IMG/VR virus record: IMGVR_UViG_3300025889_000083
Location: 1-64,000 of that record
From: a virus
Reading direction: 5' to 3' (one strand)
DNA length: 64,000 bases
A program made the translations under genes and the position numbers. Below, piece by piece: positions 49,679 to 58,478 of the stretch. The notes beneath the pieces were generated by a model. It was not told the origin of the DNA, did no database searches, and was given only the letters and a program-made list of their open reading frames with translations. Positions within the stretch are counted from its first letter, which is position 1. Each line of letters begins with the position of its first letter.

Positions 49679-52600
49679 TATGTTCCATCCGATATAATTA
49701 TTTGTTGATTTACGGAACTAAAAACAATATTTGCACTTGATAATGACGTTGAATTTAGTGTCCACCCACCAGCAGATCCGCCTGCTACTGTTAATGTTAA
49801 ACTGTCTGTTGATGATATTTTAGCATTTGTAATCGCATTTGCTGCAATCTGTAAACTATCTATACTTCCTGCAATTATTTCAGAAGTACCAATCTGGTTA
49901 GCTGCTATCTTTGCTGCTGTAATTGCATTAGCGGCAATTTGTAATGTTCCAATAGATCCACTAGATATTTCTGCTGTACCAACTTGATTAGCTGCTATTA
50001 AAGCCGAAGTAATAGCATTTCCAGCTATAAGTGCAGTTGTAATACTTCCACTAACTATTTCTGCAGTACCAATTTGATTAGCTGCTATTAAAGCCGAAGT
50101 AATACTGTTTGCTGCAATTTCACTTGTACCTACTTGATCTGCGGCTATCTTTGCTGATGTAATTGAGTTTGCCTGAATCATTGCGCTTGTAATAGATACA
50201 GAAGTTATTTTTGCAAACTCAATTCCTGAAGCATTGATACTTGCATTTGTAACAGCTCCACTTTCTATCTTTGCATTTGTAATTGCATTTGCTGCAATCT
50301 CATTTGTATCTACAGCACCAGAAGATATCTTCGCATTTGTAATTGCATTTGATGAAATCTGGTTAGTACCAACTGCATCACTCTGAATACTTACAGAAGT
50401 AATACTGTTTGCAGAAATATGAGAATTATCAATAGCATTTGTTACAATCGCTGCGGCTGTTATTGAGTTTGCTGTTATATGGGAACTATCAATGGTGCCA
50501 GCTTGAATAATTGCAGCATTTACAGAGTTAATTGATAATTCATTATTTGTAATTGAGTTTGCTGCTATAATAGCTGCTGTTACAGAGTTTGCTGTTAGTT
50601 CATTATTTGTAATTGTATTTGCTGCTATCTGTGCGGAGCCAACTGAGTTTGCAGCTAATTCTGAACTGGTAATTGATCCTGCAATAATCTGTGCTGCTCC
50701 AATAGCATTTGCTGCCATCTTAGCATTTGTAACAGCTCCAGTGGCAATTTGTATAGCTCCCACAGCTCCAGTTGCAATACTTACTGAGTCTATACTATTT
50801 GCAGCTATTGTTTCATTTGTAACTGAGTTACTTGCTAGTAGTGTTGAAGTGATCGCATTTGCTATAATTTGTGCTGTATTAATAGCATTAGTTGCGACTT
50901 TTCCACTTGTTACAGCATTTGCTGCTATTTTAGCTGCTGTAATTGCACTTCCTGCTAATTGGTTTGTATCAACAGCACCATTGGCAATAATAATACCAGT
51001 TACAGATCCAGTGGCTAATTGAGTTGTTCCAACTCCACCACTAGCAATAATTGTTCCAGATACAGAGCCAATGGTAAGTTCTGCACTTCCAATAGAGTTT
51101 GCAGCTATCTCAACTGAAGTAATTGAGTTTGCTGCCATTAGGGCATTTGTAATAGTACCAGAAGCAATTTCTACTGCGGTAATTTCATTTGCTCCCACAG
51201 TGAATGAATTTATAGCATCTGCAGTTAACTGAGCTGATGTAATACTATTTGCTTGAATAGCAGCAGTTCCAATAGCATTTGCTGCTATTTTTGCTTCTGT
51301 AACTGAGCCCGCTGCAATTGAAGCAGTAGTAATAGAATTAGAAGCTATTTTTGCATTTGTAATCGCATTTGCGGATACATGCACAGTATCAATAGATCCA
51401 CTTATAATTTGGGCACTATCAATAGAGTTTGCGGCTATTTCTGATGTACCAATAGCATTTGCAATAATCATTGTGCTATCTATTGAGTTTGCAGCAATAT
51501 GAGAACTATCAATAGAATCAGCAATAATTGCTACTGATCCAATACTATTTGCGGCAACTTCTGATGCTCCAATAGAGTTTGCTTGAATATGAATTGCTTG
51601 TATTGAGTTTGAAGCTAATTCTACACTTGTAATTGAGTTTGCTGATACTGTAAACGCAGCTACAGCACTTGAAGTTAACATAAGAGAAGTAATACTATTT
51701 GCTTGAATAGCAGTACCTCCAACAGCGTTTTCTGCTATTGTTGTTTCAGTTACAGCACCATCACCAATTTCTCCAGTATTTATTTTGAATTTAGAAGTAA
51801 ATTGCTGTAGTGAATATGTACCTGATGTATTTGCTACTACTGCTAAAATTGCGTCTTTTGTTCTATCTATTTTGTAATTTTGGAAGAAAACATTTGCTCC
51901 GCTATACGCTCTTAATGCACCATCTGAAATCTGTATGCTAGTATTACTATAGACATAAGTTACTTTTGCATATTGTCGAGTAGTACCTGCATCGCCTAAA
52001 ACAATTAGGTCACCAGTTTGATAATCACTTAAGAAAGTAGTACTACTTCCTTCTAATATTGTCTCTCCTGCATCTACAGAGAATGTACCATTTGCTTGTC
52101 CAAAGTCTGTATTTGCATCATTAATTGTTCTTTTTGTAAAAATAGGATAAAGTTTATTTCCTTGTGCATCTTCTGATGTAGTATCTGTTCTATATTCAAT
52201 AGCTTGTAATGGGTCTGCTGTGTTGCTATAGTCATATAATAAATATGCTACGCTGTTTGCAGACATTGCACTAAAGTCTTGCTGTGTTTGTGCAGTATTT
52301 CCGCTTGATACAGTTATAAAAGTTCCAGCGTCTACTTGTGGAGGTAAGTAATTATATGAAGTATTTGAAAAACTTACTACTCCATTAGCAGCTATTGTTA
52401 ATGTTGTATCTAAAAATCCACCTAATGGAATGTCTTTACCTGGTTGACTTGATAATATATGGGCTCCGACGGCATCATCAACACCAATACGTCTGCTTCT
52501 CCATCGAGAAAAGTTTTCTCTAATATTTACTGTTCTTACTCTTACTCGATATGTACCTGGCATTACATTTTCCCAAGTATATGAAGTATCTTCAGGGTCT

Positions 52601-55600
52601 ACACTAAATCTTTCCCATTTTGCATTTCCATCGTATCTACCTTTACCATCCCATGCTACCTGATATTCTTTTAAATGCTCGTACTCACTTGTAACTGAGT
52701 TTCCGTTTTTATCAAGTCTTGTTGATAAAGGAGCTTGCCAAGTAAGTAGTATTTTATATCCTAAATCTGGAGCTGCTGATCCTGATACATTTACGTCTCC
52801 TGATGAATTATCACCTGAGCCCATAGGTATTGCTTTAACTGCTAGATTTCTAGGTACTGGTACTTCTTCAATGTATTTTGGAGGTCTATTTACATCAGGT
52901 ATTGCAGGTATTGCCCAACCTCTATCAATTAAATCATATTTTCCAGAAGTATGCTGTACTGCTGTAATTTCAAAGATTCTTCCATCATTTTCTTTTATGG
53001 CTTGAATCATAAACTCTTTTGAACTTCCAGCAAGTTTTTCACCATCTGCAGAAGTTGTTGTTATTGACCAAATAACATCTCTATTTGGAGCAGCACTAAA
53101 TGCGCTTGCTACTGTTATAGAGCTTGATGTATAACTATCTATAACTTGAGATTCTATTCTTGAATCTTCAGACCAAAGTAATTGTACTAGACCATCAGAA
53201 TCATCTTTACAGTTTGCTGCTTTTGCTGCAGTATCTATCGTATTTCCACCTTCATCTGTAAGTACTAACTCTCCTTTTCGGTATGTAGTACCATTGATAG
53301 TTGCTGAATCTTGTCCGAGATAAGCACCACCAGATGGGTATATTAAGTGTAAAGTTGAGGTTGCTGTTCCTGAAAGTGTAACAGCTCTATCTATATTAAT
53401 TGTTGTAGTTGTAGAAGATGAAGAAACGCGACCACTAAATTGAATATCATCATAGTCTGCGTCTTGTATGTATATTGAATCGCCTGGTTGTAAGAAACCT
53501 GCGTTTAATCCAGTTTTAAATGATACTATTTCAGTATCAAGTTTCTCTGAGAATAAATGGAACTTACCATATCTATGTGCTTGTCCCTGTGAAGTACAAC
53601 CAAATGCTACTGTTTCTTTTGGAATAATTTTACCTATTCTTGCAATCTCATCATAGTCTTCTACAATTTCTACTGCTTGTTTGTAGTGATTATCTGGGTC
53701 ATTCCAAGTTACACGAATTTGATTTGATCTAAATCTTTGTGAAGATGAACTGTATGTAAACATTCCATCAATAACATTACCTTTTGTAAAGGTATAAACA
53801 GGACTTTTTTCCTGCATGGCGGCTAAAGTTATTTGTCCATTTTTCCAGACTAAGATTCCTCTAAATAAAGTTAGGAAATCTTTAACAACTTTTACAGCTT
53901 CTTGTAAATCTTTAATATAAACATTCGCAGTAAAACGAGGTTCTGATCCACCTTTTCCATCTGGTACTAATTCATCGCAATATTTGGCAATAGCAAATAG
54001 AGAATATTTGTCTATTAAATCAAAATTATTATCTGGGTCTAACCAACGTCCTAATCCATATCGAGGATTAGTCATAATGTCTAAAAATACCCACGCTGGG
54101 TTATTACAATAGACTGCATTATAGTTAGGGCTTGTTGCGTCAAATTCGTTTTTATCGCCTCTAAACTTTCCATCCCAGTCTTGGTAAGTTGATGCATCTA
54201 CTCCAGTACTTACATTACGAGTATAACTTGCAGTTGTTCTTCTAATTCCTGTATTCGCAAAAGCTTCTTCTGCTGGAAAATAGTTTGTTGGAACTTTTAT
54301 TTTTAGACCACGTACTTGATATGCTCTTGATGGCATTTCTCTAAAGTCTTTTGCATCAATAATAACTGCTCCAAATGCTGTATATGGATAGTTAAGTTTA
54401 TCTTCTACTATACACTCAATAGATTTAATTACAGACTGATTCTCATGTACCCAGTTACCATATTCAAAATTTGTTGCGGTTGGTCGCTGAATTGTAACTT
54501 GGAAGTCATCAAATGGTTGGAATTTTTCAGTATCAAATGAAAGAGTTGCAAGTGTAGGAGTTACTGTGTGTTTATGAATAACACTTGTTGCTGATTTTGG
54601 TAAAGTATTTGCATGTAAAGATCGACCTGATAAAGTTTTTGGTCCGTGTACAACGACTTCTTCTACCTCAGATCCATTTCTAAAGTATTTAAATAAAATT
54701 CTGTATTCTACAAAAGAAGGACCTGTTGCGTTATTTGAACTATTTTTCTTTCTAGATTCAAGTCTAGGCATTTCCACATTTACTTTAATATGATCAACAA
54801 TGCCAGGATCTCCTGTTCCTATTAAAGTACTTGCTCCATAGGTGCGTCCTCCTGAGGTTGGCTCAGCTAATGGATCTCCATTTGCATCATCTAAAGTTAG
54901 TGTTGCATTACTTGGGTTTCCTGAAATTAAAGATTGTGGTAGCTCCTCGCCTATTTCATGTGCAAATGATGCACTACCAACACCTTTGGGTGATTGTAAA
55001 AATGGTTGCTCTCTTTCTCCTGTTCTGAAAGCATATCCAAAGTTTGTAAAATTAAAACGTGGAGATTCTGATTCAGGTATTCTTGGAGTACTTAGAATAA
55101 TAATTGTGTTTGCTTGATCGACACCACCACCAGTTGCTAGTGTTGCTGTATTTACAGAGTAACTTGCTATTCTATCAACAAGGTCTATCTTACAGTCTGC
55201 ATTTGATACAGTAGTTGCGGGAGCAAGTGCTACTTTTACTGCGGCAGTATTAATAAATTCTGTGATTGTGGCTGCAAAATTACCTCCATCTACTCCTGCT
55301 CCTTCAATTCTTAATTGAGGTACTAATTCTGTAGATGCAGTTTGAACATCATCGCTTGCGAATGACATTATGCTTGTATTTGTTGTAACTATTTTGGAAC
55401 CAGCAGTGGTGCTGACAGCGGCTGTGCCTTTCTTTTTACCCCCAACCACTAATACCTGTCTAACACCATCGCTAGTATCTAAACCATCAAAAACATTTGT
55501 AGAAAGATTATCGGTTAGTTTATTATTTGCTGAATCATATGCGATATCCGTACCTTTTCTTGTTGCAAAACTTTCGGCATACTGATATGAAACTGCTGGA

Positions 55601-55773
55601 GCTCCGTTAATAAGAACACTAGCGGCACCATCAATTAGACCTTCTATTGGTCCTTCTGAGACTAAGTCATACACTACAGCTGTTTGATGCTTTAGTGATG
55701 TTACATTTGTTGATAAATTGCCTGGTGCTGCTGATCCTATACCACCATTTGCAGTTGGGTTATTAAGTGCCAT
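49678..55773 (-). CDS. Tail-tip attachment protein J (host specificity protein)
   Basis: 2031 aa. The N-terminal ~1300 residues follow lambda gpJ: VVYDLVSEGPIEGLIDGAAS, NPAWVFLDIMTNPRYGLG near 590, the phage-tail-tip module VKDFLTLFRGILVWKNGQIT near 655, and fibronectin-III-like segments (YKILLTWQAPLSTRLDKNGN, then YRVRVRTVNIRENFSRWRSR). From about residue 1331 to 1980 the protein is ~10-residue NSIT/NAIGTSEIA-type repeats, like those of the giant fibre at 40842-44099, ending in a short beta domain (VNQQIIISDGT). The repeats probably form a central shaft with receptor-binding function at its end. The repeat extension makes it far longer than the ~1100 aa lambda protein. Confidence 0.9.
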   Translation of the reverse strand: MALNNPTANGGIGSAAPGNLSTNVTSLKHQTAVVYDLVSEGPIEGLIDGAASVLINGAPAVSYQYAESFATRKGTDIAYDSANNKLTDNLSTNVFDGLDTSDGVRQVLVVGGKKKGTAAVSTTAGSKIVTTNTSIMSFASDDVQTASTELVPQLRIEGAGVDGGNFAATITEFINTAAVKVALAPATTVSNADCKIDLVDRIASYSVNTATLATGGGVDQANTIIILSTPRIPESESPRFNFTNFGYAFRTGEREQPFLQSPKGVGSASFAHEIGEELPQSLISGNPSNATLTLDDANGDPLAEPTSGGRTYGASTLIGTGDPGIVDHIKVNVEMPRLESRKKNSSNNATGPSFVEYRILFKYFRNGSEVEEVVVHGPKTLSGRSLHANTLPKSATSVIHKHTVTPTLATLSFDTEKFQPFDDFQVTIQRPTATNFEYGNWVHENQSVIKSIECIVEDKLNYPYTAFGAVIIDAKDFREMPSRAYQVRGLKIKVPTNYFPAEEAFANTGIRRTTASYTRNVSTGVDASTYQDWDGKFRGDKNEFDATSPNYNAVYCNNPAWVFLDIMTNPRYGLGRWLDPDNNFDLIDKYSLFAIAKYCDELVPDGKGGSEPRFTANVYIKDLQEAVKVVKDFLTLFRGILVWKNGQITLAAMQEKSPVYTFTKGNVIDGMFTYSSSSQRFRSNQIRVTWNDPDNHYKQAVEIVEDYDEIARIGKIIPKETVAFGCTSQGQAHRYGKFHLFSEKLDTEIVSFKTGLNAGFLQPGDSIYIQDADYDDIQFSGRVSSSSTTTTINIDRAVTLSGTATSTLHLIYPSGGAYLGQDSATINGTTYRKGELVLTDEGGNTIDTAAKAANCKDDSDGLVQLLWSEDSRIESQVIDSYTSSSITVASAFSAAPNRDVIWSITTTSADGEKLAGSSKEFMIQAIKENDGRIFEITAVQHTSGKYDLIDRGWAIPAIPDVNRPPKYIEEVPVPRNLAVKAIPMGSGDNSSGDVNVSGSAAPDLGYKILLTWQAPLSTRLDKNGNSVTSEYEHLKEYQVAWDGKGRYDGNAKWERFSVDPEDTSYTWENVMPGTYRVRVRTVNIRENFSRWRSRRIGVDDAVGAHILSSQPGKDIPLGGFLDTTLTIAANGVVSFSNTSYNYLPPQVDAGTFITVSSGNTAQTQQDFSAMSANSVAYLLYDYSNTADPLQAIEYRTDTTSEDAQGNKLYPIFTKRTINDANTDFGQANGTFSVDAGETILEGSSTTFLSDYQTGDLIVLGDAGTTRQYAKVTYVYSNTSIQISDGALRAYSGANVFFQNYKIDRTKDAILAVVANTSGTYSLQQFTSKFKINTGEIGDGAVTETTIAENAVGGTAIQANSITSLMLTSSAVAAFTVSANSITSVELASNSIQAIHIQANSIGASEVAANSIGSVAIIADSIDSSHIAANSIDSTMIIANAIGTSEIAANSIDSAQIISGSIDTVHVSANAITNAKIASNSITTASIAAGSVTEAKIAANAIGTAAIQANSITSAQLTADAINSFTVGANEITAVEIASGTITNALMAANSITSVEIAANSIGSAELTIGSVSGTIIASGGVGTTQLATGSVTGIIIANGAVDTNQLAGSAITAAKIAANAVTSGKVATNAINTAQIIANAITSTLLASNSVTNETIAANSIDSVSIATGAVGAIQIATGAVTNAKMAANAIGAAQIIAGSITSSELAANSVGSAQIAANTITNNELTANSVTAAIIAANSITNNELSINSVNAAIIQAGTIDSSHITANSITAAAIVTNAIDNSHISANSITSVSIQSDAVGTNQISSNAITNAKISSGAVDTNEIAANAITNAKIESGAVTNASINASGIEFAKITSVSITSAMIQANSITSAKIAADQVGTSEIAANSITSALIAANQIGTAEIVSGSITTALIAGNAITSALIAANQVGTAEISSGSIGTLQIAANAITAAKIAANQIGTSEIIAGSIDSLQIAANAITNAKISSTDSLTLTVAGGSAGGWTLNSTSLSSANIVFSSVNQQIIISDGT
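49830..51780 (-). repeat. About 30 bp tandem repeats encoding the C-terminal shaft of J
   Basis: Some 65 successive units of about 10 codons, mostly of the form [NS]-[AS]-[IV]-x-x-x-x-[IL]-x-A (for example ANSITSAQLT and ANAIGTAAIQ). Synonymous sites differ between copies, so the array is old at DNA level. The same unit is used in the fibre at 40842-44099. Confidence 0.82.
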
Positions 55774-56562
55774 CTATTTTCCTATTTGCTCCAAGTCTTC
55801 AATAATTTCTTCAGTAATATTATTATACTGATCTGCTAATAAATTCCAGTCTATGTTTGAAGTTCCACCTGTGTATATTGCACCACTTGAACCCATACCT
55901 TGATTAGAATATCCTCCACCGACACCGCTAACCCAGTAGTCTTCTCCACCTTGCCAATCTTCATCAGAATTTGTATTCGTAGATCCTGTAAAAGTAAATC
56001 CTGCGGATTGTGTTACTCTTGTGTTTGTAAAGCCAAAGTTTATTGGTGCTCCTCCTATTTCTAGTTTTCCATAACAGAGAGGAACTGGAATACCTTGTTT
56101 TACATTATTAACTGGTCCATTAAATAAGTAGGCTTCATTTGTATCAGATGGTGAATCTTTCATTAGTTTATCAAGTGTGCCTTCTATAACTAACATACTA
56201 CCAAGTGCAAATGTCGCTGCTGCTATTGCTCGTCCTGTAGTTCCAGTTGGGTCTATAAAGAAAGATGCAATCATTAAAATATAACCAATTGTTTGTTTTG
56301 CATTTGAACCTTCTACTGCTGGAGAAATTACTAAATCTTGTCCGCCAAGACTAAGTAATGCATCAGTATCACCATCAATTAATTCTTCACCTTTCTGGAT
56401 TGTATAGTGTATACCTTTACCTGCTTGTTCAGTAATATAATTTAAAAAACCTTCACGTTGCACAGAAATTCCTCGTATAGCTTCTACGATGTTTCGTGCT
56501 TCGAGTTTCCAATGAGATCCAAATTTCTCGCCAAGATCTCCTGTTAAATAAATATTTGTCAT
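55774..56562 (-). CDS. Tail assembly protein I-like
   Basis: 262 aa, start overlapping the K-like gene by 4 bp. TNIYLTGDLGEKFGSHWKLE, VEAIRGISVQREGFLNYI and LFNGPVNNVKQGIPVPLCYG match gpI-type tail assembly proteins that lie between K and J in lambda-like tails. A hydrophobic stretch near 100-130 (IGYILMIASFFIDPTG) is usual for the family. The C-terminus is Gly-rich. Its role is assembly of the tip, and in lambda gpI is not retained in the virion. Confidence 0.82.
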   Translation of the reverse strand: MTNIYLTGDLGEKFGSHWKLEARNIVEAIRGISVQREGFLNYITEQAGKGIHYTIQKGEELIDGDTDALLSLGGQDLVISPAVEGSNAKQTIGYILMIASFFIDPTGTTGRAIAAATFALGSMLVIEGTLDKLMKDSPSDTNEAYLFNGPVNNVKQGIPVPLCYGKLEIGGAPINFGFTNTRVTQSAGFTFTGSTNTNSDEDWQGGEDYWVSGVGGGYSNQGMGSSGAIYTGGTSNIDWNLLADQYNNITEEIIEDLEQIGK

Positions 56563-56888
56563 GCTGGTTCTAAAATAAATACCTCTTTTTGTGGATACGA
56601 TACAATCATATATGGTATCCTTTGTGCGTTACAACAATCAATATCATGTTGACTTGGTTTACAATCGCTCATGTAGTGACTATGGACTATGTATTTTATC
56701 AAAGAATTTAGTTGATATTTAACTACAATCTTTGAGTCGATTTTAAAGCTATTCTTTTTATCGTCTGCTAAATTTTCACATTCAATGAAATCGCCATTCC
56801 GTAAAAGAAGTCCACACATTTCATAAGGTGCCGCTTTCTCTGCTGCTAAGAAGATCTTATCCAAAATCTTTAGCGGCGGGGAAACCAC
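56559..56888 (-). CDS. Tail-tip protein K-like, JAB1/MPN metalloprotease domain only
   Basis: 109 aa. The Glu of APYEMCGLLL and the HSHYMSDCKPSQHD motif (H-x-H...S-x-x-D pattern) form the JAMM zinc site. Lambda gpK additionally has an NlpC/P60 peptidoglycan hydrolase domain, which is absent here. The annotated GTG start at 56888 overlaps the L gene by 32 bp; an in-frame TTG at 56864 gives an 8 bp overlap and places the domain directly at the N-terminus. Confidence 0.85.
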   Translation of the reverse strand: MVSPPLKILDKIFLAAEKAAPYEMCGLLLRNGDFIECENLADDKKNSFKIDSKIVVKYQLNSLIKYIVHSHYMSDCKPSQHDIDCCNAQRIPYMIVSYPQKEVFILEPA

Positions 56889-58101
56889 CGAATGGAATTA
56901 CTACATTAGTACTAAATTCAGTTTTACCTGTAGTAGATGTATTACCAGTATTAATTGGCGTAAATCCAAATCTCATTCCACAAGAAGTGAGAGATTTGCC
57001 ACAGATATCACCTCTTTCCCAGTAAGTACTGTAAGTAGGTGCAACATTAATACTTGCTTTCTTTGCTTTCCACATAAGTGTTTTGTTATAAGTTGCAGAA
57101 CTTGCTACATTATCTGTAAAAGTTACATAGTCATTCTTTTTATCATCTGAGTAAATAAAATACTCTGTTCCATGACTATAAGTTGCATAAGTTCTTACTC
57201 TTTTAAAATTCTCATTTGTATCTGTTGGAGTTCCAAGTGCAGTTTTTGTACCTTGTGTTGCTACTTGCCAATAATTATTTACTGTCTGACTACTTACTGT
57301 TCCATTTGCTGCAGCTCTGCTTGCAGTTGTTTGTGTGTACCAATAAGTATCAAGTGATAAAGTATTTGCTCCTGATTCACTTGTCCAATTTCCAAAAGTA
57401 AGACTACTAGGTACAATATACTCATCATCTTGATTTACATATACTTTATATGTTGTTGCACCATTTTCTGTATATAAATGTCTAGCTTCATAAGTGCTGT
57501 CGATTCTCCAAGTACATCCGCTTTTTGCTTTTTGATACTCTGATAAGTGATCACTTGCACCTTGATATTCCCAAGGACATCTATTTACTACTACTTGTCT
57601 GTATGGAATTTTAATTCCTTCTAATTCAAAAGGAACTCGTAAACTAAATTCTACAGATATTTTTGTTCTTGTTTTAATTCTGTCAATATAAAAAACTTGT
57701 CGTGGATACTCAGTTGGAGGATTTGTTGCTGAAGCTTCTCCATATAAGTATTTCTTTAAAGTAGTTCTACGAATAACTCGATTACCAACTAAAGAATCAT
57801 AGTCGGTTGTTCCTACTGCTCCACTAAAAACACTTGTTGCATTTGCTATTGTAAAACTTGGATTTGGATAAGTTCCTGATGCTTGATGCTCAAAACCTTT
57901 TGCTTGTACAGGTGCAGCAACATAAGTATTTATCTGAGAATTATTTGAATAATCTCTCATTTGTATTGTAGATAAATCAGCTTCAAGACCTACAGCAAAG
58001 TATGCCCAAGTATTTTTGGCATACTCAAATTCATAAAGATCAACAACGGCTGAGCCTGGATCTTGCTTTTGTAAGTCTTTTACTAAAATTTTCTCTGTCA
58101 T
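56857..58101 (-). CDS. Minor tail protein L-like with C-terminal iron-sulfur cluster motif
   Basis: 414 aa, about twice lambda gpL because of an extra Thr/Asn-rich region in the middle. The N-terminal part (VVDLYEFEYAKNTWAYFAVG) is the tail-hub-like domain. The four Cys expected to bind a [4Fe-4S] cluster are in NRCPWEYQGA, SGCTW and CGKSLTSCGMRFG, ending FGGFP, exactly as in gpL. The cluster is known in lambda gpL; presence here is inferred from the conserved Cys. Confidence 0.85.
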   Translation of the reverse strand: MTEKILVKDLQKQDPGSAVVDLYEFEYAKNTWAYFAVGLEADLSTIQMRDYSNNSQINTYVAAPVQAKGFEHQASGTYPNPSFTIANATSVFSGAVGTTDYDSLVGNRVIRRTTLKKYLYGEASATNPPTEYPRQVFYIDRIKTRTKISVEFSLRVPFELEGIKIPYRQVVVNRCPWEYQGASDHLSEYQKAKSGCTWRIDSTYEARHLYTENGATTYKVYVNQDDEYIVPSSLTFGNWTSESGANTLSLDTYWYTQTTASRAAANGTVSSQTVNNYWQVATQGTKTALGTPTDTNENFKRVRTYATYSHGTEYFIYSDDKKNDYVTFTDNVASSATYNKTLMWKAKKASINVAPTYSTYWERGDICGKSLTSCGMRFGFTPINTGNTSTTGKTEFSTNVVIPFGGFPAAKDFG

Positions 58102-58478
58102 TATGCTTCGTAAACTCTTCTAAATTGTGCATTAAGAGTGTAGTAATCATCATACACCCATGTTTGATCCCAAGTATCACAGACCACTTTTATTGTTTCT
58201 TCACTTCCACCAGCATTTGAATCTGATAATGTAAAGTTAAAGTTTGTGACTCCGCCTTTTGATTCAAAGAACGCTACGATATCATCTATATCTGCTTTTG
58301 GTCGAGTTGTAAAAGCTACATCTATAGTTTGTTCTAAACTATTTATACCGTTTGCAATTCTTTGCTCATATCCATCGCCAAAGTTAGCAACAAATACTCT
58401 TGGTTTGTTATTTCTTTTTTGTCCTCTATCTGGAACTACTACTCCGAGTGTTCCGCCTACATCAAATCCTATTGCCAT
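58101..58478 (-). CDS. Minor tail protein M-like
   Basis: 125 aa between the tape measure and L genes, sharing one base with each. RVFVANFGDGYEQRIANGIN, then DDIVAFFESKGGVTNFNFTL and VVCDTWDQTWVYDDYYTLNA, follow gpM (phage minor tail protein M family). It connects the tube to the tip. Confidence 0.9.
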   Translation of the reverse strand: MAIGFDVGGTLGVVVPDRGQKRNNKPRVFVANFGDGYEQRIANGINSLEQTIDVAFTTRPKADIDDIVAFFESKGGVTNFNFTLSDSNAGGSEETIKVVCDTWDQTWVYDDYYTLNAQFRRVYEA

